DNA from: Thalassomonas sp. M1454
GTDB taxonomy: Bacteria > Pseudomonadota > Gammaproteobacteria > Enterobacterales > Alteromonadaceae
Length of the DNA stretch: 64,000 bases
Direction: 5' to 3'
NCBI RefSeq assembly: GCF_007097525.1
Contig: NZ_VKDD01000006.1
Span: 93,100 to 157,099 of the forward strand
Shown here: piece after piece, positions 29,360 through 38,784 of the stretch
Layout: each line of letters begins with the position of its first letter
Position numbering within the stretch: position 1 is the first letter of the stretch
Translations under genes and position numbers: made by a program
Notes under the pieces: generated by a model
Told to the model about the DNA's origin: nothing
The model's database searches: none
Seen by the model: the letters and a program-made list of their open reading frames with translations, nothing else

Positions 29360-29845
29360 ATGAAAATGAATCATGTAGGCCTTATGGTAGGCGATATGGA
29401 CAAAGCAGTAGACTTTTACACTAAAGCATTAGGTTTACGCATTGTGATGAATAACACCAAAGTTCAAGAAGAGCGTGAATCAGCAATTGGCAGAATGTGT
29501 ATTGCTGTATTTGGTGAAGGTTTTGAAGGTTTTAACATTGCTCACTTAGTAACAACTGATGGTATCGGTGTTGAATTATTTGAAATGAAAAACCGTGAAG
29601 ATCGTCACAACGTTGACTTTAACCGTTTAGGTATCTTCCACTTTTGTTTACAAACAGATGACTTTGAAGGTGCAATGGCACGTGTTGAAGAGTACGGCGG
29701 TAAAGTACGTATGGATGTTATGCGCTACCACCCTGAAGATGATTCTAAACCAGCAAAAATGGTTTACTTAGAAGACCCGTTTGGTAACTTATTTGAGTTC
29801 TACTCACACACGTATGAAGAAACTTACGCTACTGATTACGAGTAA
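29360..29845 (+). CDS. VOC-family (glyoxalase/dioxygenase fold) protein
   Basis: 161 aa made of two beta-alpha-beta-beta-beta modules. The starts MNHVGLMVGDMDKAVDFYTKALG and FHFCLQTDDFEGAMARVEEYGG mark the two halves, and the end YLEDPFGNLFEFYSHTYEE carries the usual C-terminal Glu metal ligand. H5 and a Glu in the first module are further candidate ligands. It is soluble, with no signal peptide. It could be a lactoylglutathione lyase-like enzyme or another VOC activity; the substrate cannot be told from sequence. It is monocistronic, with its own terminator. Confidence 0.8.
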   Translation: MKMNHVGLMVGDMDKAVDFYTKALGLRIVMNNTKVQEERESAIGRMCIAVFGEGFEGFNIAHLVTTDGIGVELFEMKNREDRHNVDFNRLGIFHFCLQTDDFEGAMARVEEYGGKVRMDVMRYHPEDDSKPAKMVYLEDPFGNLFEFYSHTYEETYATDYE

Positions 29846-29862
29846 AAATAATCTTATATTTT

Positions 29863-29892
29863 ATGGGGCAGTTGTGAACTGCTCCATTTTTT
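29863..29892 (+). terminator. Terminator after the VOC gene
   Basis: ATGGGGCAGTT (29863-29873), GTG, AACTGCTCCAT (29877-29887), T5; one G-U pair. Confidence 0.8.
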
Positions 29893-30038
29893 AAGTTAGT
29901 CCCTTTCCTTAAATACCTCACACCATTATCTATTGATTTCAAATTTTATTTATTATTGTATCAGAGCAATAATTACCCTATGATATTTCTTTAAAAGAAT
30001 AATTCTTCAAATAAAACAATAATCTAAAGGAATAAGTT

Positions 30039-31976
30039 ATGTTTAAAAATCTCGCCTTGTATTTTTTCATCTTCTTCATTAGCTGTAATGCGCATGCAAA
30101 TAAATGGGATAAACTTTTTGATCGCCCAGAATATTTAAGTGTCAAAATTTCTCCCGATGGTGAACATCTTGCAGTAAAAGTAATGAAAGATGGTAAGCCG
30201 GCTTTAGTTTTTTTAAATACGGAAACAATGAATGTTACAGGCAGTAGTATATTTCCGGGTAAAAACGAAGTTGGCTACTATAAATGGATAAATAACGAAC
30301 GAGTTGTGATTCAGGTAAACCAACGAGAGCCATGGAATAAGGAGTCATTTTATTACGGAGAACTTTTTGCAGTAAATATGGATGGCTCTAAAGGAAAATT
30401 AATCTACGGTTACAGAGCCGGTGAGAAGCAAGTTGGTAGTAATATCAAAAAGAATAAACAAATCATTGGTTGGGCACATATTATAGATACTCTTCCCGAT
30501 GATGATGAGCATATAATTATAAGCTCTACCCCGCAAAGTAAGCATAGTAATGTTATCGCATCTATATTAAAAATAAATATTTATAACGGTAGAATAAAAG
30601 AAAAGTTAGGACGAGCTCCGGCTGTTAATGCCAATATAATAACGGATGTAAATGGTCAAATAAGGGCAGCAACAGCTATTGATAAAAACCAAGTATTGCG
30701 AGCTTACCTGAAAAAAGATAATGAATGGCAAACAATTCCACAGGAAAATTTTGGCTCTAGCTTTACACCAATAACAATCAATAGTTCGGGGGATCAGCTT
30801 TATACCCTAGATAATTATAATCAAGATTTTACCGGTCTTTTTAAATTAAATCTGAACACTGGTGAGTATAAGCATATTTTAACGGACAAAAATGTAGATA
30901 TTAGTGACGCTATCAAATCAACAGATGGCCGAACTGTTTATGCGGTACGAGCTGATGATGGGTTTCCTGTCTATTACATGATCAATAAATCTTTACCTGA
31001 AGCAAAAGTTTTCAAAAACCTAGTCGCTACTTATCCTGGCCATTCAATTGATATCACTAGCCATACTAAAGATGGTAAATCTTATATTGTAAAAGTTTCA
31101 TCGGATATTGAGCCTGGCAACTTTTATATTTACGATACAGAAAAAAATTCGATAGCATTACTCTTCAAATATTATCCTAAGTTAGACAGTAAGCACTTAG
31201 TTTATACTGACCCATTCAAGTTTACCGCATCAGATGGATTAGAAGTAAATGGCTTTTTCACCCAAGGTAAAGTCGCAAAAAAAGGCGACATAGCACCATT
31301 AGTTATATATGTTCACGGTGGGCCACACATTAAAGATTCTTGGGGATTTGATCCTAATAACCAGTACTTAGCCAACAATGGATATTCGGTTTTGCAAGTA
31401 AACTTTAGAGGTTCTACAGGCTACGGTGCAAATTTTGAAAGTGCAGGGTATAAAAATTGGGGTACTAAAATTCAAAGGGATATTAGAGAAGCTTTTGATT
31501 GGGCGGTTGCCAATGGTAAGGCAAAAAAAGATAAGGCTTGTATAATGGGTGGTAGTTTTGGTGGTTATTCTGCTGTACAAAGTACCATTATTTACCCTGA
31601 TGCTTACAAGTGTGCTATATCTTATGCTGGTGTATTTGACCTACCTTTAATGTTTGATGAAGGCAATATTAAAAACGTATATTATGGTAAAAGTTATCTC
31701 GAAAATACTGTCGGGAAAGACGAATCAACATTAAAAGCGATGTCACCCGTATACAATACCGAAAAAATGAAAACACCATTACTTTTAGCACATGGAAGAA
31801 ATGATAAGCAAGTTCCTTTTGAACACTCTCAGCGTTTATTAAATGCAATGTCTAAAACCGGAAATGATTATATTTGGTACCCTGTAGACTCAGAGACACA
31901 TGGCTTATTTGATCCTGAAAATAAAAAGCAATATATGAATAACGTATTGAAATTTCTAAATAAGCACTTGATGTAA
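30039..31976 (+). CDS. Secreted S9-family prolyl oligopeptidase-like peptidase
   Basis: 645 aa with a signal peptide (cleavage near AHA-NK, residue 21). Residues about 25-370 form a beta-propeller and about 390-645 the alpha/beta hydrolase. The catalytic triad can be placed: S506 in GGSFGGYS, D589 in HGRNDKQVP and H621 in ETHGLF. The oxyanion region is YVHGGPH. It matches the acylaminoacyl/dipeptidyl aminopeptidase group that marine bacteria use to trim peptides in the periplasm. It is monocistronic, with AAAGGAATAAGTT ahead of the ATG and a terminator after. Confidence 0.87.
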   Translation: MFKNLALYFFIFFISCNAHANKWDKLFDRPEYLSVKISPDGEHLAVKVMKDGKPALVFLNTETMNVTGSSIFPGKNEVGYYKWINNERVVIQVNQREPWNKESFYYGELFAVNMDGSKGKLIYGYRAGEKQVGSNIKKNKQIIGWAHIIDTLPDDDEHIIISSTPQSKHSNVIASILKINIYNGRIKEKLGRAPAVNANIITDVNGQIRAATAIDKNQVLRAYLKKDNEWQTIPQENFGSSFTPITINSSGDQLYTLDNYNQDFTGLFKLNLNTGEYKHILTDKNVDISDAIKSTDGRTVYAVRADDGFPVYYMINKSLPEAKVFKNLVATYPGHSIDITSHTKDGKSYIVKVSSDIEPGNFYIYDTEKNSIALLFKYYPKLDSKHLVYTDPFKFTASDGLEVNGFFTQGKVAKKGDIAPLVIYVHGGPHIKDSWGFDPNNQYLANNGYSVLQVNFRGSTGYGANFESAGYKNWGTKIQRDIREAFDWAVANGKAKKDKACIMGGSFGGYSAVQSTIIYPDAYKCAISYAGVFDLPLMFDEGNIKNVYYGKSYLENTVGKDESTLKAMSPVYNTEKMKTPLLLAHGRNDKQVPFEHSQRLLNAMSKTGNDYIWYPVDSETHGLFDPENKKQYMNNVLKFLNKHLM

Positions 31977-32029
31977 CTCTATTACTAAATACGTTAATTA
32001 TTTAAATTACTGATAGTAACAATTAACCA

Positions 32030-32062
32030 GCGAGGCTAGTTTAACTATGCCTCGCTTTTTTA
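32030..32062 (+). terminator. Terminator after the S9 peptidase
   Basis: GCGAGGC (32030-32036) pairs with GCCTCGC (32049-32055), with an inner TAGT/ACTA stem, followed by T6. Confidence 0.8.
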
Positions 32063-32189
32063 TTTTTTACTTCTTTCCATTTTAATGTCCAAGTAGCAGG
32101 CAGAGAAAAGCTAATATTTTAGATAATTTATTGACAAAATTTAATTACAGACAAGAATTTTATAAGCAACTAAGTTCTTTAAGGGCAAT

Positions 32190-32942
32190 ATGAGAGTATT
32201 CAACAAGCAACGGAAACTATCTTTATTTACCAAAAAAATACGTCAATATTTAGCCTATGCCTTAGGGGAAATCGTTTTAATAACCCTTGGTATACTGCTT
32301 GCCTTACAACTTAATAATTGGGATAAATCGATAAAAGACAGGGCAATAGAAGCTAATTTAATTACTAAGTTACTCGCAGAGTTTACCGTAAATCAAAGCA
32401 ATTTAGATTCTTCTATTACCCATGTTGGCATCGTAGCAACTAAGATGACTGATTTTTTAACCTTAATGGGCCCAACACCTAAAGCTGTCGATGATCAAGT
32501 AATTCATGGTTATGTTTCTAATTACTATTGGAATCCAGGGTATACGCCAACCAAAGTAGTGTTTGACGTATCATTAAGTAACGGAGATTTAAACCTAATA
32601 AAAAACACAGATCTCCAAGAAAAGCTCGGTACCTGGTCAGCAATGCTTAACTCTAACGATCAATTAGAGGTAAGTATTGGCAAACATCAAGGAGACTATG
32701 CTACTGCATGGCTAGGCCTACATTCATGGAAAAGCGCTATAGCAGCGACAGGTGAAATGAAAGATATAGGACCGAGTAACTTCCCTTTTGATCAAAAAAA
32801 GTTTTTATCGTTACCAGCCTTAGAGCATGCAGTTTCTCTGAAACTTATTTTAGTAAGCATGCAGAAACAATTACTTATAGACATAAGTGAACTACAAAAA
32901 GAAATTATCGAGATGTTAAAAAAAGAGCACTCTTTATCTTAG
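32190..32942 (+). CDS. DUF6090-like membrane-anchored protein
   Basis: 250 aa. The N-terminus holds a basic segment and then the block YLAYALGEIVLITLGILLAL followed by QLNNW (about 20-44). This is the hallmark of DUF6090 proteins: one transmembrane helix ending in a conserved Q-x-N-x-W. The rest (about 50-250) is a helical, probably periplasmic domain. The family is known mainly from Bacteroidota and its function is unknown. It is monocistronic here; the AT-rich codon use does not stand out from neighbours by eye. Confidence 0.72.
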   Translation: MRVFNKQRKLSLFTKKIRQYLAYALGEIVLITLGILLALQLNNWDKSIKDRAIEANLITKLLAEFTVNQSNLDSSITHVGIVATKMTDFLTLMGPTPKAVDDQVIHGYVSNYYWNPGYTPTKVVFDVSLSNGDLNLIKNTDLQEKLGTWSAMLNSNDQLEVSIGKHQGDYATAWLGLHSWKSAIAATGEMKDIGPSNFPFDQKKFLSLPALEHAVSLKLILVSMQKQLLIDISELQKEIIEMLKKEHSLS

Positions 32943-33082
32943 AAAGTAGAAAAATCAACAACTAACTCGCTATTATTTATACCTTATAAGTTATTCTGTT
33001 AACATTATTTTCATTGGCTTATAGGCTATTTATCACTATGATTAAAACATAACAAAAATATTACATTTATCTGGGGATATAT

Positions 33083-33835
33083 ATGTCATTTAAACTACTT
33101 CCTATCGCTCTTGCGCTAGCCTCAGCTCCTGTTTTAGCTGAGGAAGCTGCTGAACAAGAAAAAATTTGGTCCGGAGATATTGAATTCGGTTACACAAATT
33201 TATCCGGTAACACAGAAGAGACAACAACCGTAGGTAAATTTTTAATTAAAAGAGAAAGTGCTCCATGGAAATGGCAAACATTTGTTGAAGGTTTAGCATC
33301 TGAAAAGGACGATGAGCGTACAGCTGAGAAGTACGGCATGTTTTCTCGTTTGGAATATAACTGGACAGATAAAAATTACGTGTTTGGTCGAGTATCATAC
33401 GAAGAAGATAAGTTTAGTGGTTTTAAAAACCAATATACAGTGACTTCAGGTGTGGGTTGGAACCTGTATGATCTTGAAACTTTAGCATGGGACGTTGAGG
33501 CTGGTCTCGGTTACCGCTTTGAAGAGAGCGAAGATATTTACGATGAAATAACTGGCGCTTTGATCAGCTTAGGAGAGAAAGAAGAAGAGCCTATTGTTCG
33601 TTTATCTACTATCTTCTCTTGGGATTTTGCAGAGAACGCAAAGTTTGTACAATTACTTAGCTCTGAAATGGGTGATGAGAATACAATAAGCTATTCAAGA
33701 ACAGCTCTTGAAGTGAAAATTATTGGTGAGTTAGCATTAAAGGTAAGTTATAACATTAAGTATACAGAGGAAGTTCCTGCAGAAACGGAACATGCAGATA
33801 AAGAAACTTTAGTAACGCTTTCATACTCATTCTAA
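33083..33835 (+). CDS. DUF481 outer-membrane protein, copy 1
   Basis: 250 aa with a signal peptide (cleavage VLA-EE, residue 19). Mature residues IWSGDIEFGYTNLSGNTEETT begin a DUF481 (YdiY) barrel of alternating strands, ending LVTLSYSF. DUF481 proteins are salt- or acid-induced outer-membrane barrels of unclear function. It is followed 208 nt later by a close paralogue in the same direction. The hairpin at 33851 probably ends this transcript. Confidence 0.82.
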   Translation: MSFKLLPIALALASAPVLAEEAAEQEKIWSGDIEFGYTNLSGNTEETTTVGKFLIKRESAPWKWQTFVEGLASEKDDERTAEKYGMFSRLEYNWTDKNYVFGRVSYEEDKFSGFKNQYTVTSGVGWNLYDLETLAWDVEAGLGYRFEESEDIYDEITGALISLGEKEEEPIVRLSTIFSWDFAENAKFVQLLSSEMGDENTISYSRTALEVKIIGELALKVSYNIKYTEEVPAETEHADKETLVTLSYSF

Positions 33836-33850
33836 TATCAACTCCTATAA

Positions 33851-33887
33851 AAATTCGAAGGTTTGTTCACAGCAAACCTTCGAATTT
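33851..33887 (+). terminator. Long hairpin between the DUF481 genes
   Basis: The 15-nt arms AAATTCGAAGGTTTG (33851-33865) and CAAACCTTCGAATTT (33873-33887) are perfectly complementary across a 7-nt loop. The T tract is short. Confidence 0.65.
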
Positions 33888-34043
33888 ACTAGTGAATTAA
33901 AGTCTAAAAATATTATTAATTGTCGCTTAATAGCAATTTGAAATAAATCAAAAAAACGTCCTTAAATAAATTATTTCCATTGGAATTTATCGCGTTTGCC
34001 TCTATCATTGCACAACTAAATACCCATAGCATTTATCGAAATT

Positions 34044-34811
34044 ATGACACCAAAATTATTACCTTTAGCCCTTGTATTAGCATCAGTTCCTGTTTATGCA
34101 GTGGAGCCTGAAGAAGTAAGCTCTAAACAAAAAGAGCATGTTTGGTCAGGTGATATTGAGTTCGGCTATTCTCACTTTACCGGTAATACTGAAGAAACCA
34201 ATACGGTCGGCAAGTTTTTAATTAACCGTGAAAGCGCTCCTTGGAAATGGCAAACCTTTGTTGAAGGTTTATCGAAAACCAAAGAAGGTGAAAGATCAGA
34301 TGAAAGATACGCGATGTTCACCCGTATTGAATATCACTTCACTGAAAAAAACTACCTTTTTGGACGTACATCATACGAAGAAGATAAGTTTAGTGGCTAT
34401 GAAAGACAATATACAGGTACGGCAGGTTTAGGTTGGAATCTTTATGAACTTGAAACTTTGTCTTGGGATAGTGAGATCGGTATTGGTTATCGATATGCCG
34501 CAACAGAAGATGTTTATGACGACGACACAGGTAGCCTTTTAGCTTTAGGTGAAGAACAAAAAGAAGCAATAATTCGTTTAGCAACCGGCTTAACTTGGGA
34601 GTTTTCTGAGAATGCTAAATTTACGCAAACACTCAGTACCGAACAAGGTGATGAGAATAATGTTAGTACCTCGAAAACGGCCATACAGTTAAAAATCATT
34701 GGCGAGTTAGCATTAAAGCTAAGCTACGATGTTAAGTATATTGAAAAAGTACCGCTTGATACTAAGCATACAGATACTGAAACCGTAGTTACCCTATCCT
34801 ACTCTTTCTAA
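34044..34811 (+). CDS. DUF481 outer-membrane protein, copy 2
   Basis: 255 aa with a signal peptide (cleavage VYA-VE, residue 20). It is strongly similar to copy 1 along its whole length: shared WSGDIEFGY, SGNTEET or TGNTEET, ESAPWKWQTFVEGL, YEEDKFSG, and the same C-terminal VTLSYSF. The two genes clearly arose by tandem duplication. This copy carries a few extra residues after the signal peptide. It is convergent with the GGDEF gene. Confidence 0.82.
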   Translation: MTPKLLPLALVLASVPVYAVEPEEVSSKQKEHVWSGDIEFGYSHFTGNTEETNTVGKFLINRESAPWKWQTFVEGLSKTKEGERSDERYAMFTRIEYHFTEKNYLFGRTSYEEDKFSGYERQYTGTAGLGWNLYELETLSWDSEIGIGYRYAATEDVYDDDTGSLLALGEEQKEAIIRLATGLTWEFSENAKFTQTLSTEQGDENNVSTSKTAIQLKIIGELALKLSYDVKYIEKVPLDTKHTDTETVVTLSYSF

Positions 34812-34829
34812 TCCGCTAATAATATAAAC

Positions 34830-34860
34830 TAGGTTTAGAGGTGAAACGCCACTAAACCTA
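34830..34860. terminator. Convergent hairpin, DUF481 copy 2 / GGDEF gene
   Basis: TAGGTTTAG (34830-34838) pairs with CTAAACCTA (34852-34860). Confidence 0.6.
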
Positions 34861-34873
34861 TTCCATAAATAGA

Positions 34874-36064
34874 TTAACCACAGACTTTATTACGGCCAGT
34901 TTTCTTCGCTTTATATAAAGCTTGATCAGCTAATTTAAAAGTTTGTTCAAAGTTAGTATTTCGCTCTTTTTGAGCAACTCCAATTGAGACACTTACACTT
35001 ACTTTTTTAACTGAGCCTTTATTTTTTTTGTTATTTCTTTGCTCTTTAGTTTTTCTTTTTGGGCTACGTATAACCATTTTATAGTTAGCAATAACTAACC
35101 TGATGCGTTCTAACTCAGTAAGAATTTGTTCAGTATTTTTTCGAGGAAAAACAATACAAAACTCCTCCCCTCCATAGCGAAAAACTTTACCGCCTTTTTT
35201 AACCGTATTGAGTTTACTTGCCACCAATTTCAACACCTGATCGCCAATATCATGACCATAACTGTCATTGAACTTTTTAAAGAAGTCGATATCAACAACC
35301 GCAATTGAATATTTATTACTCAAAGATAGTGCTAACTGATTAAGGGCGCGGCGAGATGGAAGCCCGGTAAGCTCGTCGCGATAGGCAAAAAAATAAGACT
35401 CGACAACCACAACAAGTAAATAATAACTTACCAAAACAGTTAAAGTTACACTCCATGGCAGTTCGATAATTTTATAGAAATGTAAGCACCAAACAATACA
35501 ACTAATAAGCAAAGCAACAACAACTAAGTTGGCTGTAACTATACTTCGCCAAAGTAATAATAAGCTGACCAATAAAATTGGCACTTCGAGTAGTAAATAA
35601 TGATTCCAGTTACTAGTAAATTGATTAACATTTAACTGCTCAATAACCACTTCAATTGCAATACCCCAAACATAAGCAGAAAGTCCACATAGGCCAAATA
35701 ATATTACGCGACTAATACCATGAGCGGAAATAACACCACGCTCTTTTAACTGTGATAATAAGGCGAAAATAAACAACCCACTTAATAGTAACCAGCTTTG
35801 GTTTGCTAAAACCCAATTAGACCAAGCCAACTGCTCATTAATGGTGATATAAAATAATGCAAAAATGATGGTAAGGAAGGTAAAGCGACTACGGCTAAAG
35901 TGTGCCGAAAAAATGATGGTGATAATAAACAAGCCATAAAGGGATTGCTCAAATAAAGCTACTTTTGACAGCCAAATATGTTGAGTATCTATAGCAACAT
36001 AAAAGGCCAAAGATATTACCACTAAGCTTAGTAATGTAACTTTAATTCCATTTGCGATATTCAA
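34874..36064 (-). CDS. Membrane-anchored GGDEF diguanylate cyclase
   Basis: 396 aa if the second of two adjacent TTG codons (36064) is used; GGAAGG at 36070-36075 is 5 nt from it but only 2 nt from the first. Six to seven transmembrane helices fill about 8-230. The GGDEF domain (about 235-396) has the variant active-site signature YGGEEF, which keeps catalytic acidic residues, plus FKKFNDSYGHDIGDQVL and the C-terminal KLADQALYKAKKTGRNKV. It should make cyclic-di-GMP in response to an unknown membrane or extracellular cue. There is no obvious RxxD inhibitory site upstream of the GGEEF loop. Confidence 0.85.
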   Translation of the reverse strand: MNIANGIKVTLLSLVVISLAFYVAIDTQHIWLSKVALFEQSLYGLFIITIIFSAHFSRSRFTFLTIIFALFYITINEQLAWSNWVLANQSWLLLSGLFIFALLSQLKERGVISAHGISRVILFGLCGLSAYVWGIAIEVVIEQLNVNQFTSNWNHYLLLEVPILLVSLLLLWRSIVTANLVVVALLISCIVWCLHFYKIIELPWSVTLTVLVSYYLLVVVVESYFFAYRDELTGLPSRRALNQLALSLSNKYSIAVVDIDFFKKFNDSYGHDIGDQVLKLVASKLNTVKKGGKVFRYGGEEFCIVFPRKNTEQILTELERIRLVIANYKMVIRSPKRKTKEQRNNKKNKGSVKKVSVSVSIGVAQKERNTNFEQTFKLADQALYKAKKTGRNKVCG

Positions 36065-36182
36065 CAAAGCCTTCCATTTCCTATTATCAATAATTATTTT
36101 AAAAGTATTTACTTAATTTATAACAGCAATAAACATCTAGCAATCAAATAGCACTTTAAAAATAATTTCATTTCAAAACAAC

Positions 36183-36250
36183 AAGAAAACGTTTTCTTGA
36201 CATAAGCAAAAACCACAACTAACTTAAATACTCTTAGATAAAACGTTTTA
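36183..36250. promoter_or_regulatory. Two LacI-style AAAACGTTTT operators, with -35
   Basis: AAGAAAACGTTTTCTT (36183-36198) is a perfect 16-bp palindrome and TAAAACGTTTTA (36239-36250) a perfect 12-bp one; centres are 54 bp apart. The first abuts TTGACA (36197-36202), a -35 hexamer. The CG-centred symmetric core is typical of LacI/GalR regulators of carbohydrate genes. They precede the secreted polysaccharide-type protein at 36370. The other part of this 302-nt gap shows no gene. Confidence 0.65.
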
Positions 36251-36369
36251 ACAATTACTAAGAATATTTTGTGAGTACTAGGAAATATAATAAAGCTCAC
36301 TTTAACAGTGCTAAGTAATATCAAAAGGAAAAGTAAACTAGCAACGATAATAAAAATAATGAGGCAAAC

Positions 36370-38169
36370 ATGTCCAAGTTTAACAATATAAACAACAAGA
36401 AAGTATCTGCATTATCATTGTTGATGATAGCATCAGGATTCACCACAACAGCCTATGCAGCAATAGTAACTAAAGCAAATACAGTGATTAAAGCCGATCA
36501 CTACTTATTAAGTAACAACCTATATAACGATGGCAGTGATATGTCTTACGATCCTGCTCAAGTTGATGTGTTAGGTGCTGCTTTTTCAATAAATTATGTT
36601 GATGCCGGTGGTTCGGGCATGGATGCTTATGTCCAAGGTACTGTAGGGGGAGCAAAGAGTGGTGGTGCATGGCGCCCTGGAGATTACTCTCTTACAGGGA
36701 TGCCCGTACAAATTCAATCTTTAGATAATAACTTTCGTTTGAAGTGGAAAACATTTCAAAATAGTGATGCTCATGATGCTGACGACAAATGGTGGGCAAC
36801 CATTAATGTCATTTTTGATGCAGGTACTGATGTATCCGAACCCATAGCAGCTGATCGTGATTATGATGTAGTTATTCAAATGGAGCGTTACGAGCAAGAC
36901 ACTCTTACCGACAAGGAGAAAGCTAATAATAATTCTTACTGGTGGTTTGCACGTAACCCTGATTCGAGTATAAAGCCTCTGGTTTTAAATGTTGACGGCA
37001 TTGATTATGAGTGGGCAGTGCGTTATAAATTTTTCCAAAATAGTGGCGACGATAACAATAAAGTTCATATTAAGTTTATCCCTGTAGATAATAGCAATAC
37101 TCCTCCTTATATAGATCACCCTTTAAAAACTTTTGTCGATGCAACAGTTGATTACTTACAATACATTGATATTCCGTCAGCAGAACTTAGCTTAGCGAAT
37201 GAAAAGGTCGCAGATCCGAATTTATGGGTCAAGTCGGTACGTGCAGGCTATGAGGTATACACAGGTCAATTCACTGTTGGTAATGAATACTTTAAGACCG
37301 TCATAGACCTTACCGCACCAGACACACCAGAAAACCTTTCTGCTATAGAAAATTCTGACCATATCGCTGTCAATTGGGATGAAGTTAATGATCTGGCATT
37401 ACAAAATTATATACTTTATCGCTCAGTGAATGGTGGTAACTTTACACCAGTTGCCGCTGATTTATATAATGGAAGCTATAACGATAGTGATGTTCTAACT
37501 GGCAACAACTATGATTATTATGTAACGGCACAAGATAGATCGTTTAATGAATCACCGGCTTCAACGATTGTAAACCAATCATTTGGAGGCGTTAGTAATA
37601 ACGCTCCAGTTTGGAATAATCCCGACTTTAGCCAACCCGACATTATAGAAAATGTAAGTTACGTCAAATATCTTGCATCTCGAGTCACAGATGCTGAAAG
37701 TGATCCATTAACCTTTAATAAGGTATCAGGACCTACTTGGTTAACCATAAACGCAAATGGCAAAATAGAAGGTACGCCATTAAATAGTGATGTAGGAACT
37801 AATGTATTTGTAGTGAGTGTAACTGATGGTTTTAATAGCCCAGTTAATGCGACGATGACCATTGAAGTATTAGCGGACACAGCATCTAACAGTGCTCCAG
37901 TATTTAATAGCGATCCTATAGTTTCAGCTAGCGCTCAAAAAAACCAAGCATATAATCAATCAATTGCAGGGGAAGTAAACGATGCTGATGGTGATACTTT
38001 AACGTTTAGTTTAGTATCAGGCCCATCATGGTTGAATGTGAGCAGTACCGGTCAATTAACCGGTACACCACGTAAAAAGCAAGTTGGTATTAATAGCTTC
38101 GTAGTTAGCGTAACTGACGGTATTAATTCAGCAGTGCAAGCAAGTTTAACTATTGATGTAAGCAATTAA
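36370..38169 (+). CDS. Secreted multidomain protein: GH12-like N-domain, FN3, two cadherin-like (He_PIG) repeats
   Basis: 599 aa with a signal peptide (cleavage AYA-AI, residue 30). Residues about 35-310 resemble the GH12 (endoglucanase/xyloglucanase) jelly roll: WWATINVIFDAG, then VVIQMERY where GH12 has its EIMIW-type strand, and LWVKSVRAGYEVYTG where GH12 has the second catalytic Glu (x-AG-x-E). The first Glu of the canonical pair is uncertain. FN3 is at about 317-400. Two putative-Ig repeats (about 410-500 and 507-598) each contain a PTWL or PSWL, G-x-I/L-x-G-T-P pattern. I rate the GH12 link as plausible, not proven. Confidence 0.55.
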   Translation: MSKFNNINNKKVSALSLLMIASGFTTTAYAAIVTKANTVIKADHYLLSNNLYNDGSDMSYDPAQVDVLGAAFSINYVDAGGSGMDAYVQGTVGGAKSGGAWRPGDYSLTGMPVQIQSLDNNFRLKWKTFQNSDAHDADDKWWATINVIFDAGTDVSEPIAADRDYDVVIQMERYEQDTLTDKEKANNNSYWWFARNPDSSIKPLVLNVDGIDYEWAVRYKFFQNSGDDNNKVHIKFIPVDNSNTPPYIDHPLKTFVDATVDYLQYIDIPSAELSLANEKVADPNLWVKSVRAGYEVYTGQFTVGNEYFKTVIDLTAPDTPENLSAIENSDHIAVNWDEVNDLALQNYILYRSVNGGNFTPVAADLYNGSYNDSDVLTGNNYDYYVTAQDRSFNESPASTIVNQSFGGVSNNAPVWNNPDFSQPDIIENVSYVKYLASRVTDAESDPLTFNKVSGPTWLTINANGKIEGTPLNSDVGTNVFVVSVTDGFNSPVNATMTIEVLADTASNSAPVFNSDPIVSASAQKNQAYNQSIAGEVNDADGDTLTFSLVSGPSWLNVSSTGQLTGTPRKKQVGINSFVVSVTDGINSAVQASLTIDVSN

Positions 38170-38226
38170 TTATTTAAACCTATTTGATTGAATTAGCATT
38201 ACAAATTTTGTTAACTAACACACTAA

Positions 38227-38264
38227 AAAAGGGTAAATGATATTTCATCATTTACCCTTTTATT
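38227..38264. terminator. Terminator after the GH12-like gene
   Basis: AAAAGGGTAAATGA (38227-38240) pairs with TCATTTACCCTTTT (38248-38261); convergent with the VF530 gene. Confidence 0.85.
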
Positions 38265-38291
38265 TAGCTATTGATTGATAATTAGATTAGG

Positions 38292-38699
38292 TTATCTTTT
38301 ACCCCAAGGGTCAACCTTGCCGGAGAAACGTTCACGGGTAACCTTGGCTTTGCGCGCTCTAATTTCTTCAGCATGTTCTAGGCTAAGTTCGGAAGGCTCT
38401 AGAGGTTCCAAGCCAGAGCGAAACACTCGCTTTCTTGGCGGTAAATCATATTCTTTATTATCTGGCTTTGGCATACGCTTAAAACGGTATAAGTAAAAAT
38501 CTTCTAACTTCTCTCGAGCCCATTCGGTTTTCTTAAGAAACTTCACACTTGCAGCAATACTTGGATTGTTTTTAAAACAATTGAGGTTGGTATAAGCCGC
38601 TAATATTTCCCAATCATAATGATGAACTAATTCAGTAAGTAAGGCTTCAAGCCCTAAGCCATGTAGAGGGTTATTTTGTTGTTCTTCTAAAGACGCCAT
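38292..38699 (-). CDS. VF530-family DNA-binding protein with C-terminal extension
   Basis: 135 aa from ATG 38699, which has AGGAAA five bases upstream; TTG 38714 is rejected. Residues about 9-72 match VF530 (DUF2132): [21 protein letters not shown] ... [30 protein letters not shown], read in parts. Vibrio VF530 is about 70-80 aa. Here an extra 60-residue basic tail ([18 protein letters not shown]...) follows. The double-stranded DNA-binding role comes from the family; the extension is of unknown use. It is monocistronic. Confidence 0.8.
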   Translation of the reverse strand: MASLEEQQNNPLHGLGLEALLTELVHHYDWEILAAYTNLNCFKNNPSIAASVKFLKKTEWAREKLEDFYLYRFKRMPKPDNKEYDLPPRKRVFRSGLEPLEPSELSLEHAEEIRARKAKVTRERFSGKVDPWGKR

Positions 38700-38784
38700 G
38701 AGTTTTCCTAGCAACCGTAATTTAGCAATAACTTAATTATAAATTCATAATATTTATATAGATAGTAAAAGTAAGCGCTGTTAG

